Below, piece after piece: positions 27,488 to 37,189 of a stretch of 50,772 nt of DNA; within the stretch, counting starts at the first letter, position 1; each line of letters opens with the position of its first letter. Source of the stretch: Rodentibacter sp. Ppn85 (GTDB taxonomy: Bacteria; Pseudomonadota; Gammaproteobacteria; Enterobacterales; Pasteurellaceae). The stretch covers positions 1 to 50,772 of the forward strand of contig NZ_MLHS01000062.1 in assembly GCF_001999335.1 (NCBI RefSeq), given 5' to 3'. The notes under the pieces are model-generated. The model was not told the origin of the DNA. It made no database searches and saw nothing but the letters and a program-made list of their open reading frames with translations. The position numbers and the translations under genes were made by a program.

Positions 27488-28042
27488 ATGGATACATTAA
27501 CCCTGTTAACAACACGACGCTCAAACAAAAAACTTATCTCTCCCGCTCCAAGTAAAGCCCAACTTGAGCAAATTTTTCAGGCCGCGCTTCACACGCCGGA
27601 TCATGGCAAATTGCAGCCTTATCATTTTGTTGTGATAGAAAATGAAGGACTAGATAAATTAGAATATTTACTCAAAGAAGCTGCGCTGGAACTTAATCTT
27701 GGCGAAGAACGCTTAAAAAAAGCCGAAAAACTTGCTCATCGCGCGCCTATGGTCATTGCGGTTATAGCCAAAATTAATCCTGATGTGGAGAAAGTACCGA
27801 CTTGGGAACAATTACTTACCGCCGGATGTGCCGCTTACGGCATTCAACTTGCCGCTAATGCGCAAGGTTTTGATAATGTTTGGATTACGGGAAAATGGAT
27901 CAATGGAAATGCATTACGGCACGCACTTGGCTGTCGCGAACAAGATAAAATTGTAGCGTTATTGATGCTTGGTACGGCAGCGGAAAAACTTGAACGTGAA
28001 TCCCGAAACGTAAATATTGAAGAATTTGTGAGCTATCTATAA
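27488..28042 (+). CDS. ydjA: Nitroreductase family protein, YdjA-like
   Basis: FMN-dependent oxidoreductase of the small nitroreductase type, 184 residues, similar to E. coli YdjA (183 residues). Signatures are TTRRSNKKLISPAP at the N-terminus (FMN-phosphate binding), ALHTPDHGKLQPYHF (about residues 33-48) and the LLTAGCAAYGIQLAANAQGF segment (about 110-130). Substrate unknown; relatives are poor reducers of nitro compounds. Its position divergent from sppA is the same as in E. coli, which supports the name. The stop codon runs into a USS hairpin shared with convergent metX. Confidence 0.88.
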   Translation: MDTLTLLTTRRSNKKLISPAPSKAQLEQIFQAALHTPDHGKLQPYHFVVIENEGLDKLEYLLKEAALELNLGEERLKKAEKLAHRAPMVIAVIAKINPDVEKVPTWEQLLTAGCAAYGIQLAANAQGFDNVWITGKWINGNALRHALGCREQDKIVALLMLGTAAEKLERESRNVNIEEFVSYL

Positions 28043-28072
28043 AAAAGTGCGGTGAAAATTACCGCACTTTTT
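28042..28072. terminator. USS-pair hairpin shared by ydjA-like and metX ends
   Basis: AAAAAGTGCGGT and ACCGCACTTTTT are perfect 12-bp complements around seven bases, each containing an exact USS. The right arm is also the end of the metX coding sequence (minus strand) and encodes its last residues EKVR plus the stop codon. It probably terminates both convergent genes. Confidence 0.9.
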
Positions 28073-29156
28073 CATTTTTACCTGCCAAGCCTTCACTAAT
28101 CCACTTATCAAATCCATCGTAATCTACCAAAAAAGCATCATGCCCGTAAACCGATGGAAATTCGTAAAAATCCAAGGAAACATTACTTTGTTCTAAAAGC
28201 TGTTTGGTTTTATGCAAATCAATGGATTTAAACAGTTGATCGGTTGTTACGGAAATCAGCGTATAGTGTGCTTTGATGCGTGAAAGCGCTGCTTTAACAT
28301 CCGAATAGCCCAAGCTCGGATCATACATATCTAAGGCGCGAAGCAAATGCAAATAACTGTTAGCATCAAAGCGTTCAAGAAATTTTTTACCTTGGTAAGT
28401 CAGATAAGATTCCACTTGGAAATAATCTCCCCAAAAATCCCCTTCCGATTTAGTCGCTCGTCCAAATGCTTTAGCAAGCTGTAAATCCGTGCGATAAGTC
28501 AGCATTCCTAACATACGGGCAATGGATAGACCTTGATCAGGCGGAGCGCCGTCATAATAATCTCCGCCATTAAAATTGGGATCATTAATAACGGCCTGAC
28601 GCATAACATGATTAAATCCTATAGCTTCCGCACTAAAAAAAAGTGATGAACAAAGATTAACGATATTCTCGACAAAATCCGGATATTCAATTCCCCATTG
28701 GGTTGCTTGCATTCCACCGAAAGATCCGCCAATCACTGCTTTCAAGTGTGTTATGCCTAAATGATCCAATAGTGCTTTTTGCACATGCACAATATCCTGC
28801 ACAGTAATATTCGGAAATTGGCTACCATAAGGCTTGCCCGTTTTAGGATTAACGGAAGCCGGTCCTGTCGTACCCTTGCAGCCGCCCAATACATTCGAGC
28901 AAATAAAGAAATAACGGGAAGTATCCAAGGCAAGACCATCGCCCATAAAATTTTGCCACCAGCCATTTTTTTCTTTATCCGAAAAATAAGGCTGCGCATC
29001 CCCCGTTAGCGCATGGCAAATTAGCACGATATTATTTTTATCCGCATTCAATGTCCCGTAAGTTTGATAAGCCACGTTAATCGGCGAAATTTCACCGCCC
29101 AGCATCAGTTGTAGCGGGTTATCTTGAAAAAGCATCACATTTTGGACAGACGACAT
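28059..29156 (-). CDS. metX: Homoserine O-acetyltransferase
   Basis: Cytoplasmic alpha/beta-hydrolase that transfers an acetyl group from acetyl-CoA to homoserine, the first committed step of methionine synthesis in organisms lacking MetA. The 365-residue protein has the nucleophile motif GGSFGG with Ser145, the CHALTGD oxyanion segment (about 48-54), and the late Asp and His (VTTDQLF and YGHDAFLVD). The start MSSVQNV was chosen because AGTAGG lies just upstream and relatives begin MSVQNV; an in-frame TTG 36 bases earlier is unsupported. Two MetJ-like boxes lie about 75-85 bases upstream. The last codons lie in a USS terminator. Confidence 0.95.
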   Translation of the reverse strand: MSSVQNVMLFQDNPLQLMLGGEISPINVAYQTYGTLNADKNNIVLICHALTGDAQPYFSDKEKNGWWQNFMGDGLALDTSRYFFICSNVLGGCKGTTGPASVNPKTGKPYGSQFPNITVQDIVHVQKALLDHLGITHLKAVIGGSFGGMQATQWGIEYPDFVENIVNLCSSLFFSAEAIGFNHVMRQAVINDPNFNGGDYYDGAPPDQGLSIARMLGMLTYRTDLQLAKAFGRATKSEGDFWGDYFQVESYLTYQGKKFLERFDANSYLHLLRALDMYDPSLGYSDVKAALSRIKAHYTLISVTTDQLFKSIDLHKTKQLLEQSNVSLDFYEFPSVYGHDAFLVDYDGFDKWISEGLAGKNEKVR

Positions 29157-29227
29157 TGAAAACCTACTGCGTGAAATTAAAGATGTTTCCAATTATCAAC
29201 AGCTTATTATCTTTGTCAAGAAATTTT

Positions 29228-29243
29228 AGCCGTCTAAACGGCT
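29228..29243. promoter_or_regulatory. Two adjacent MetJ-like boxes upstream of metX
   Basis: AGCCGTCT (29228-29235) and AAACGGCT (29236-29243) match the met-box consensus AGACGTCT at seven and six of eight positions, as a head-to-tail pair. The unit is also a palindrome (TAGCCG-6-CGGCTA). Position upstream of a methionine gene fits MetJ repression. The repressor gene is not in the window. Confidence 0.5.
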
Positions 29244-29314
29244 AAACTAAGATAGCGGACAGTGAACATAAAATTCAGCTTGAACTTACCTCAAGTTTTC
29301 ATTATTTTAATCAT

Positions 29315-30016
29315 ATGATTGATCCAAAAATATCTCTCAAAATGACCGCTCTTTCCCTTTGGCATCGTGTTCGTTTAAAAAAAATGATTCGCCGGATGTG
29401 CTGCGTGAGCGTATCTTTTCTTTTAATTTGTCTGATAATCGATCAATTTATCAGTTTCTATGTTCGTGATAGCGTATTTGAAGATGTGGATAAATTGCCC
29501 TACCGCCCCTACGGCGTCGTACTTGGCACATCAAAATATGTAACCACCGGCAAAACCAACGATTATTACACGAATCGTCTTACTGCCGCCAAAACACTCA
29601 TCGAAAATCAAAAAGTGAGCTATCTTCTTCTCAGCGGCGATAATCGGACATTACAATATAATGAGCCGCGCACGATGTTGAGGGATTTACGGAAAATGAA
29701 TATCCCGAGAGATCGTCTTTTCCTGGATTTTGCCGGTTTCCGTACATTAGATTCCGTGGTGCGGGCCAATAAAGTTTTCCAAGTCCCTTCTTATATTATC
29801 ATTAGCCAAAAATTTCATTGCGAGCGCGCTCTGTTTATCGCCAAACATTATGATATTGATGCGATTTGTTTCGCAGCAAAACAGCCCGATGTTTATTTCG
29901 GCACACGTATTCGAGAAACCTTTGCCCGCGTGAAAGCAATCTTCGATTTGGCAATCGGTATTCAACCTTATTTTCTAGGCAAACCGGAGCCTCTCCCGCT
30001 TCCCGATAATGAATGA
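29315..30016 (+). CDS. sanA: SanA-like inner-membrane protein (DUF218)
   Basis: A 233-residue protein with an N-terminal membrane anchor (about residues 33-50) and a DUF218 domain facing the periplasm. The domain has PYGVVLGTSKY (about 66-76), LLLSGDNR and the TLDSVVRANKVF segment, all typical of SanA/SfiX. In E. coli, SanA affects barrier function and vancomycin resistance at high temperature; the enzymatic role is unknown. The start is uncertain: ATG codons at 29315, 29342 and 29384 all lack a clear Shine-Dalgarno, and a TATGAT-like -10 overlaps the first, so 29342 may be the real start. A one-mismatch USS follows. Confidence 0.82.
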   Translation: MIDPKISLKMTALSLWHRVRLKKMIRRMCCVSVSFLLICLIIDQFISFYVRDSVFEDVDKLPYRPYGVVLGTSKYVTTGKTNDYYTNRLTAAKTLIENQKVSYLLLSGDNRTLQYNEPRTMLRDLRKMNIPRDRLFLDFAGFRTLDSVVRANKVFQVPSYIIISQKFHCERALFIAKHYDIDAICFAAKQPDVYFGTRIRETFARVKAIFDLAIGIQPYFLGKPEPLPLPDNE

Positions 30017-30128
30017 AAAATCTAACCAATTTTTTATGAAATCCATTTGACAATTTTTTACTAAATCGTTATTTCTATACTCCTGCAAACACTATACTTA
30101 GAACATTCATTTAACAGGAGAATACTGT

Positions 30129-31481
30129 ATGTCTCATTTATCTGTCGCTAAATTTGGCGGTACTTCCGTTGCAAACTACGCAGCAATGACAGCCTGTGCA
30201 AAAATCATTATTAATGATCCAAATACTCGGGTTGTTGTGCTTTCGGCCTCCGCCGGTATCACAAATCTTTTGGTGGAACTCGCTAATGGCGTGGAAGCAA
30301 AAGAACGTAGAAGATTAGTTGGTGAAGTACGTCAAATTCAAGAGAATATCTTAAACGAACTGAAAGATGATTCTCTTGTTCGACCAATCATTGAAAACTA
30401 CATTGAGAATATTGAATATCTTTCCGAAGCGGCAAGCCTCGCCACTTCAACCGCATTAACAGACGAATTAATCAGCCACGGCGAAATGATGTCAACACAA
30501 ATTTTTATTGAAATTTTGCGTGAACAAAATACAAGTGCGACCTGGATAGATGTGCGTAACATTGTGGCAACCAATAATCATTTTGGCAAAGCCGTACCGG
30601 ATGACGAAAAAACCCAACACAATAGCGACAATATTTTAAAACCATTGATTAACCGTGGTGAATTAATCATTACTCAAGGTTTTATCGGTCGTGAACCTAG
30701 CGGGAAAACAACCACATTAGGGCGCGGTGGCAGCGACTACTCCGCTGCATTATTAGCCGAGGTATTAAATGCAAAAGATGTGTTAATTTGGACTGATGTT
30801 ACCGGCATTTACACCACGGATCCCCGTGTTGTACCCGCAGCACAACGCATTGACACAATGAGTTTTGCAGAGGCGGCAGAAATGGCGACTTTCGGCGCAA
30901 AAGTACTTCACCCGGCAACATTATTACCCGCCGTTCGAAGTAATATTCCTGTATATGTGGGTTCCAGTAAAGCTCCACAAGAAGGAGGAACTTGGGTAAC
31001 CCGCAATCCGCAGCCCAGACCGACTTTTCGCGCTATCGCACTGCGCCGAGATCAAACATTATTGACCCTTTCCAGCCTGAATATGCTACATGCCCAAGGT
31101 TTCTTGGCAAACGTATTCAACATTTTGGCAAAACACAAAATTTCAGTGGATACCATTACCACATCGGAAATAAGTGTTGCCTTAACTCTTGATAAAATAG
31201 GATCAAGCTCGTCCGGTAGCAAGTTACTTTCGAGCGAACTATTGGAAGAATTAAGCCAATATTGCACGGTAAAAGTAGATACCGATTTATCTCTTGTCGC
31301 ACTTATCGGAAACGAACTACATATTGCAACGGGCATAGCAAAACGTATTTTTGAAACGCTGGAATCTTACAATGTTCGAATGATCAGCTACGGCGCCAGT
31401 ACTAATAACATTTGTATGTTAGTACGGAGTGAACACGCCGATGAGGTGGTCGGTTCGTTACATAAATCGTTATTTGAATAA
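30129..31481 (+). CDS. lysC: Lysine-sensitive aspartokinase III
   Basis: Cytoplasmic kinase that phosphorylates aspartate, the first step to lysine, threonine, methionine and diaminopimelate. At 450 residues it matches E. coli LysC. The kinase domain starts with VAKFGGTSVA (residues 6-15) and includes FIGREPSGKTTTLGRGGSDYSA (split over about 198-220). Two C-terminal ACT domains (about 310-450) provide lysine inhibition. It is a single-domain kinase, not fused to homoserine dehydrogenase. AGGAG lies just before the start. Only 112 bases separate it from sanA, too few for a full lysine riboswitch. Confidence 0.95.
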   Translation: MSHLSVAKFGGTSVANYAAMTACAKIIINDPNTRVVVLSASAGITNLLVELANGVEAKERRRLVGEVRQIQENILNELKDDSLVRPIIENYIENIEYLSEAASLATSTALTDELISHGEMMSTQIFIEILREQNTSATWIDVRNIVATNNHFGKAVPDDEKTQHNSDNILKPLINRGELIITQGFIGREPSGKTTTLGRGGSDYSAALLAEVLNAKDVLIWTDVTGIYTTDPRVVPAAQRIDTMSFAEAAEMATFGAKVLHPATLLPAVRSNIPVYVGSSKAPQEGGTWVTRNPQPRPTFRAIALRRDQTLLTLSSLNMLHAQGFLANVFNILAKHKISVDTITTSEISVALTLDKIGSSSSGSKLLSSELLEELSQYCTVKVDTDLSLVALIGNELHIATGIAKRIFETLESYNVRMISYGASTNNICMLVRSEHADEVVGSLHKSLFE

Positions 31482-31497
31482 TACCCGTTACCTAAAT

Positions 31498-31531
31498 GAA
31501 GTCACTTTTGAACCAGTCAAAATGTGACTTC
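31498..31531. terminator. Hairpin after lysC
   Basis: GAAGTCAC and GTGACTTC are exact complements, extended inward by TTTTGA/TCAAAA with one bulged base. A long stem of this kind right after the lysC stop suggests a transcription end, although the following bases are not a strong T-run. Confidence 0.55.
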
Positions 31532-31628
31532 AATATTGTTACCCTTTATTCTTACTAAGTTGTAAATAATGCGGAAAGGAGGGGAACCTTAAATAAAACC
31601 TCAATAAAAAACGAATAGGAAATATAAT

Positions 31629-32423
31629 ATGTCGTATTTGAAGACGCTAAAAACACTCGTAATTTCAACCGCACTTTGTGGTGCAATCGGCTATGCCTCA
31701 AGCTATTGGCTAAATCCCGAATGGAAAACCGAAGCGGAAATCACTCATCCCACCCGATCCGAACTCGGCAATTATTATTCTCTCCTCTCTATGTACCAAC
31801 TCATGCAAGGGAAAAATAATGCGGATAGTAACGTTCCCGAATTAGTCTATCAAAATTTTACCGAACAGTTGGTTTCTTATAACAACCTAAAAGACTTTTG
31901 GGAAAATTCAACCTACTACAAGCAAAAAATCAGTGAAAACACTGTAAAAAATGCCCGACTATTAAATGATTTAATCAAAAATACCCATTTCCAACCGCTT
32001 AGTCATAACACCGGAAAAATTACCATCACATTAAGTGAACTGGGAGAATCACAAGCATTGCTTTCCTCACTTCTTGATAATAACAATAGCATCACAAGAA
32101 AAGTGATGTATGCCGATCTCATTCTCCAATGGAAAAATTTATTTACTCAAGTAAAAACTGCAGCAGAACTCAATTTGGGTAATATCTCTTACGGCAATAA
32201 TGCGGCACCTCAAGATTGGCAAGGAAAACTCAATATGATGAAATCCGTTAATCCGCTTGACGAGAATTTTACCGCATTTCATTTCACTAAAAATCCACAG
32301 CAGCCGGAAACAAAAGGACGAAACAGTTGGGGAGGCATAGGGGCCGGAATCGGCCTATTACTCGGGTTATTTGCTTTTTTATTTCGTCGTAAACGAAAAA
32401 CTATTGATTCACCGTTAGATTGA
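31629..32423 (+). CDS. Wzz-like polysaccharide chain-length protein
   Basis: A 264-residue protein with the layout of polysaccharide co-polymerases (Wzz/FepE/WzzE): an N-terminal helix (about 8-27), a periplasmic helical region including coiled stretches (about 60-225), and a C-terminal helix (about 238-257) followed by the basic RRKRK tail. The region before the second helix is Gly-rich (GGIGAGIGLLLGL), typical of the second segment. These proteins set the length of O-antigen, enterobacterial common antigen or capsule chains. No polysaccharide genes are nearby, so the substrate is unknown. AGGAAA precedes the start and a USS lies in the first codons. Confidence 0.75.
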   Translation: MSYLKTLKTLVISTALCGAIGYASSYWLNPEWKTEAEITHPTRSELGNYYSLLSMYQLMQGKNNADSNVPELVYQNFTEQLVSYNNLKDFWENSTYYKQKISENTVKNARLLNDLIKNTHFQPLSHNTGKITITLSELGESQALLSSLLDNNNSITRKVMYADLILQWKNLFTQVKTAAELNLGNISYGNNAAPQDWQGKLNMMKSVNPLDENFTAFHFTKNPQQPETKGRNSWGGIGAGIGLLLGLFAFLFRRKRKTIDSPLD

Positions 32424-32588
32424 AGGCGCAGCAAAACTAGAAAGTCATAGCAGAATAGTTTAATATAGCGAGCCGTGATTCCGAAATTAATATTCGTCCC
32501 TCAATTAAAGTATAGAATTTAATTTTTAGGGTAATCAAAAAGAATAAAAAATATCCGGTTATTCATTTTATCAATCAACCAAATTTAA

Positions 32589-33899
<1,311 letters not shown>

Positions 33900-33916
33900 T
33901 TTTCTTCTTATTTTTT

Positions 33917-33945
33917 GACCGCACTTAAAAGTGCGGTCTTTTTTT
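33917..33945 (+). terminator. USS-pair terminator after purA
   Basis: GACCGCACTT and AAGTGCGGTC pair exactly over 10 bp around a 2-base centre (AA), which in practice opens to a 4-base loop. Seven T residues follow. Both arms are exact USS copies. This is a textbook Pasteurellaceae USS terminator. Confidence 0.95.
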
Positions 33946-33967
33946 CTTCTGTTTTGAATCACATATT

Positions 33968-34639
33968 ATGAACGAACAAGATATTATTCATTACCTTGAA
34001 AGCCATCCTGATTTCTTTACCCGACATTCTTCACTCTTAAGAAAACTGACTTTTCATCATTCACAAAAAGGGACGATTTCACTCATTAATGCCCAATTAA
34101 ACCAACAGCGTCAACAAATTACCGCACTCACCTCACAACTTGAAAAATTGCACCGACTGGCGATTCATGACGCCGATATTTTCTTCGCCTTAATGCCACT
34201 CCAAAAGAAATTGTTTCAAGCGCAAGATTTTCGTTCTATCGAAAAGAAATTAGATCAATGGGCAAAATCTTATGAATTAGAAGGCGCTAAAATTCTTCTA
34301 TTTACCGATAGTTGGAAAAAAACAGAAAATATCCCCCCACATAATTGGGTTGATCGTAAAGCCTTTGAAATCATTCGCTTGGAACGTTTAGGGTTACGTC
34401 AATTTTATTTAGGTGAATTAAGCGGTAAAGAAAAATCTTTAATATTTTTACCGCAAGAATTGCCCGTCGGTTCTGTGGCTTGCTGCCTACTTGGCATAAA
34501 AGATACTCACAAACCCAGCGCAATGTTACTCTTTCGCTCACGTGATACGCAACGTTTTCATAACTGACAAGATATTACTTTTCTCAAACATTTAGTGGAT
34601 ATTGTAGATATTCATTTAGCAAGACATCTCAACCAATAA
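33968..34639 (+). pseudogene. DUF484 protein gene with an in-frame TGA near the 3' end
   Basis: A DUF484 protein; the family is of unknown function and in E. coli is encoded just before xerC. The intact part (199 residues) starts MNEQDIIHYLESHPDFF, has a short coiled segment (about residues 40-65) and the family's SRDTQRFHN near its end. There TGA (34565-34567) stops translation, but the same frame continues for 23 codons to TAA at 34637-34639, encoding a family-like C-terminal helix that begins QDITFLKHLVDIV. In relatives the stopped position is often Gly, so a single GGA to TGA change could explain it. The product may still function without its last helix. xerC does not follow here. Confidence 0.75.
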
Positions 34640-34751
34640 CCAGTGGCTTAGCCTCTACTACCACTAGGTTGTCCTACTTTGAAAATATAAAATTTTGTGA
34701 TCCAGATCTCATTATTGAAAATTGTCTTTTTTGCGAAAATTTTAAATGACA

Positions 34752-34757
34752 TATAAT
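34752..34757 (+). promoter_or_regulatory. -10 box of fbp
   Basis: An exact TATAAT lies 30 bases upstream of the fbp start. A partial -35 (TTTTGC or TTGCGA, 34729-34736) is at roughly correct spacing. The ribosome site AGAAGGA follows at 34774-34780. Confidence 0.5.
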
Positions 34758-34786
34758 TCCCACAAGCGTTGTTAGAAGGAAAAGTT

Positions 34787-35791
34787 ATGAAAACATTAAG
34801 TGAATTTATTGTAGAACGTCAAGCGGAATACCCTAATGCAAAAGGAGAACTAAGTGGGATTTTGTCGTCCATCCGTTTATTAGCTAAGATCATTCATCGT
34901 GATATCAATAAAGCGGGGCTCACCAGTATTTTAGGTCAATCCGGCATTGAAAATGTGCAGGGTGAAAGTCAAATGAAGCTCGATCTCTTTGCTCATAATA
35001 CGATGAAAGCCGCCCTTATGGCACGTGAAGAAGTCGCGGGCTTTGCCTCCGAAGAAGAAGAAAGTTTTATTGCCTTTGATACGGAACGCGGACGTAATGC
35101 GAAATATGTGATTTTAACCGATCCCCTTGACGGTTCCTCGAATATTGATGTCAACGTATCCGTGGGGACAATTTTCTCTATTTATCGTCGTATCTCTCCT
35201 ATCGGCACACCGGTAACGATGGAAGATTTCCTGCAACCCGGCAATAGACAGGTTGCGGCAGGCTATATTGTGTACGGTTCATCTACCATGTTGGTTTACA
35301 CCACAGGAAACGGTGTAAACGGTTTCACGTATGATCCCTCTATCGGTACATTCTGTTTATCCCATGAGAATATGAAAATGCCAAAAGACGGGCGTATTTA
35401 TTCCATCAACGAAGGGCAATATCTCAAATTCCCACAAGGCGTGAAAAAATATATTAAATATTGCCAAGAAGAGGATAAAGCGACACAACGTCCTTATGCT
35501 TCACGCTATATCGGTTCCCTTGTTGCCGATTTTCACCGCAATTTGTTAAAAGGCGGAATTTACATTTACCCAAGTGCAACTAACTATCCAAAAGGGAAAC
35601 TACGCTTACTTTACGAGGGTAACCCTATGGCATTTTTGGCTGAACAAGCCGGGGGATTAGCCACTGACGGCTATCGTCGAATTTTAGATATTGAACCGAA
35701 AGAATTACACGAGCGCATACCGTTATTTGTCGGCTCGGAACAAATGGTGAAAAAAGCAGAAGAAATGATGCTTGCCTTTAAAGAGGACTAA
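34787..35791 (+). CDS. fbp: Fructose-1,6-bisphosphatase class 1
   Basis: Gluconeogenic phosphatase that converts fructose-1,6-bisphosphate to fructose-6-phosphate. The 334-residue protein has the metal-binding DPLDGSS motif at residues 112-118, Glu-rich FASEEEE (about 86-92) and the [22 protein letters not shown] motif (split over about 264-285), all diagnostic of the class. The ATG at 34787 is chosen because AGAAGGA lies just before it; the upstream in-frame ATG has no ribosome site. The gene is followed by a long USS hairpin. Together with scrK and scrB, it belongs to hexose metabolism, but it is unlinked to them. Confidence 0.97.
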   Translation: MKTLSEFIVERQAEYPNAKGELSGILSSIRLLAKIIHRDINKAGLTSILGQSGIENVQGESQMKLDLFAHNTMKAALMAREEVAGFASEEEESFIAFDTERGRNAKYVILTDPLDGSSNIDVNVSVGTIFSIYRRISPIGTPVTMEDFLQPGNRQVAAGYIVYGSSTMLVYTTGNGVNGFTYDPSIGTFCLSHENMKMPKDGRIYSINEGQYLKFPQGVKKYIKYCQEEDKATQRPYASRYIGSLVADFHRNLLKGGIYIYPSATNYPKGKLRLLYEGNPMAFLAEQAGGLATDGYRRILDIEPKELHERIPLFVGSEQMVKKAEEMMLAFKED

Positions 35792-35802
35792 CCAACCAAA
35801 AC

Positions 35803-35860
35803 AAAAGTGCGGTCAATTTCATAAGAGTTTTAAAACTCATTTGAAATTGACCGCACTTTT
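35803..35860. terminator. Long USS hairpin after fbp
   Basis: AAAAGTGCGGTCAATTTC and GAAATTGACCGCACTTTT are perfect 18-bp complements, with a smaller palindrome (GAGTTTTAAAACTC) in the loop. Both arms include an exact USS. The hairpin stops fbp and probably any leftward read-through. Its right half is the left end of the duplicated segment described next. Confidence 0.85.
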
Positions 35861-36037
35861 CTATGCTATCTACTTTGCTAAAATTAATCCCGTTTTCGAC
35901 TTAACAGCCACCAGATAACCGCAGTAAATAACAAACTTGGAAGTAATGCGCCAAATCTTACCGACATATTATAAACGACGATCATTTCTTCAAAAATCTC
36001 GTTTACAACATAAAACAAGAAGCCAAAACAAATTCCC
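35826..36037. repeat. Tandem repeat, copy 1 (partial lptG 3' end)
   Basis: This 212-base stretch is a diverged copy of 36046-36261. It starts at AGTTTTAAAA(C/A)TCATTTGAAATT and runs through the 3' end of lptG. The copies are imperfect: they differ at scattered bases and in the USS (exact here, decayed in copy 2). An 8-base join separates them. This looks like a duplication, or an insertion of related DNA by natural transformation. Confidence 0.85.
35884..36036 (-). pseudogene. lptG: Detached remnant of the lptG 3' end (50 codons)
   Basis: On the minus strand this stretch still reads without stops as 50 residues from GICFGFLFYVVNEIF to WWLLSRKRD and the TAA stop, the C-terminal membrane helices of LptG. 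It lacks a start and ribosome site. Nine of the 50 residues differ from the intact LptG (for example EEMIVVYNMSVR against GQMSVVYNMPAV), more than expected from a fresh duplication, so one copy may come from a related strain. Confidence 0.85.
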
Positions 36038-36045
36038 TTCAAGTA

Positions 36046-36261
36046 AGTTTTAAAATTCATTTGAAATTAACCACACTACACTTTTTATGCTATCTACCTT
36101 GCTAAAATTAATCCCGTTTTCGACTTAATAGCCACCAGATAATCGCAATAAATAACAAACTTGGGATTAATGCGCCAAACACTGCCGGCATATTATAAAC
36201 AACGCTCATTTGCCCAAAAATCTCATTGACCACATAAAACAAGAAACCAAAACAAATTCCC
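36046..36261. repeat. Tandem repeat, copy 2 (the part inside intact lptG)
   Basis: The second copy of the repeated unit, covering the intergenic AGTTTTAAAATTCATTTG stretch and the last 50 codons of the intact lptG. The USS seen in copy 1 is degraded here to ACCACACTACACTTTTT. The intact gene therefore lacks the well-formed USS hairpin that ends fbp. Confidence 0.85.
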
Positions 36262-37184
36262 GTTACAATTCTTGCGCCTGCCGTCACGCTACGCAAAGAG
36301 CCAAAAATAAAGGATAACGCAAGCATCATCATCACACCGACAGAAATCGGCTGAAAAACTTTACGCCAAAAAGTTAATTCAAAGCGCCGAGCGTCTTGCC
36401 CGGTTTCTTTTAAAAAGTGGATATATTCATATAATCCGCTGATAGACAACGAGGTCGGGCGCAATGATACTGCCCCTAATTTATCCGGGGTTAAATTGGT
36501 TTCCCAAGATTCGGTTAAACGATTTGTCGTCACAATACTTTCTTTTTGGATCGTCGAATCGTTTACCTGATGCAGTTTCCACTTGTTTTCTTCCAAAGAA
36601 TAGGTCGCCTGATTGGCATGTTTTAACTGCGTTAAATGTTGCTTATCATCAAAGGTGTAAATATAAACATCGTTTAATTTGACATTATCGGTAACACTAC
36701 GTACAAAAACAAAACGCTGACCGTCTTTCGCCCAGACGCCATTTTTTATTGACAGCATTGAACCGCCTGAAATTGCTCGAGCTCGCATATCACGGGCAAA
36801 TTGTTCCGTTTGCGGAATGCCCCATTCACCAATCGCCATCGTTAAAATCACTAATGGTAAGGCAGTTTTCATCACCGCCAATCCAATTCTAAAACGCGAA
36901 AAACCTGCCGATTGCATCACCACTAATTCACTACGACTAGCCAAATTACCAAGAGCAATCAACGCCCCCAATAGCACCGCCATAGGGAAAAAAGTTTCCA
37001 CATCTTTTGGTACGGTTAAAAAAGTAAAACTAACCGCTTGTAATACGTCATAAGTTCCCTTACCGACACTACGGAACTGCTCTACGAATTTAATGATGGC
37101 AGACAACCCTACAAGCATGAGCAAAGTTGCAAAAATAGCCCCTAAAATGCTTTTACCAATATAACGGTCTAAGGTATTCATCAT
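36108..37184 (-). CDS. lptG: LPS export permease LptG
   Basis: Inner-membrane permease that, with LptF and the LptB ATPase, extracts lipopolysaccharide and passes it to LptC and LptA. At 358 residues it has the YjgP/YjgQ layout: three N-terminal helices (about 13-35, 60-80 and 100-118), a periplasmic jellyroll domain (about 130-260) and three C-terminal helices (about 272-350). The initiation codon may be either of two adjacent ATGs; AAAAGGG within the lptF end serves as ribosome site. It follows lptF by 5 bases, so the two are coupled. Its last 50 codons are part of a tandem repeat. Confidence 0.95.
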   Translation of the reverse strand: MMNTLDRYIGKSILGAIFATLLMLVGLSAIIKFVEQFRSVGKGTYDVLQAVSFTFLTVPKDVETFFPMAVLLGALIALGNLASRSELVVMQSAGFSRFRIGLAVMKTALPLVILTMAIGEWGIPQTEQFARDMRARAISGGSMLSIKNGVWAKDGQRFVFVRSVTDNVKLNDVYIYTFDDKQHLTQLKHANQATYSLEENKWKLHQVNDSTIQKESIVTTNRLTESWETNLTPDKLGAVSLRPTSLSISGLYEYIHFLKETGQDARRFELTFWRKVFQPISVGVMMMLALSFIFGSLRSVTAGARIVTGICFGFLFYVVNEIFGQMSVVYNMPAVFGALIPSLLFIAIIWWLLSRKRD

Positions 37185-37189
37185 TTGGC

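Noticed and set aside
28059-29192. Longer MetX starting at a TTG 36 bases upstream
   Set aside because: No ribosome site for that start, while the ATG at 29156 has AGTAGG and gives the family N-terminus.
30017-30128. A lysine riboswitch upstream of lysC
   Set aside because: Lysine riboswitches are about 170 bases or more; only 112 bases separate lysC from the sanA-like gene and no matching helices were seen.
34565-34567. TGA in the DUF484 gene as a selenocysteine codon
   Set aside because: DUF484 is not a known selenoprotein family, and no SECIS-like hairpin was identified right after the TGA. A simple nonsense change is more likely.
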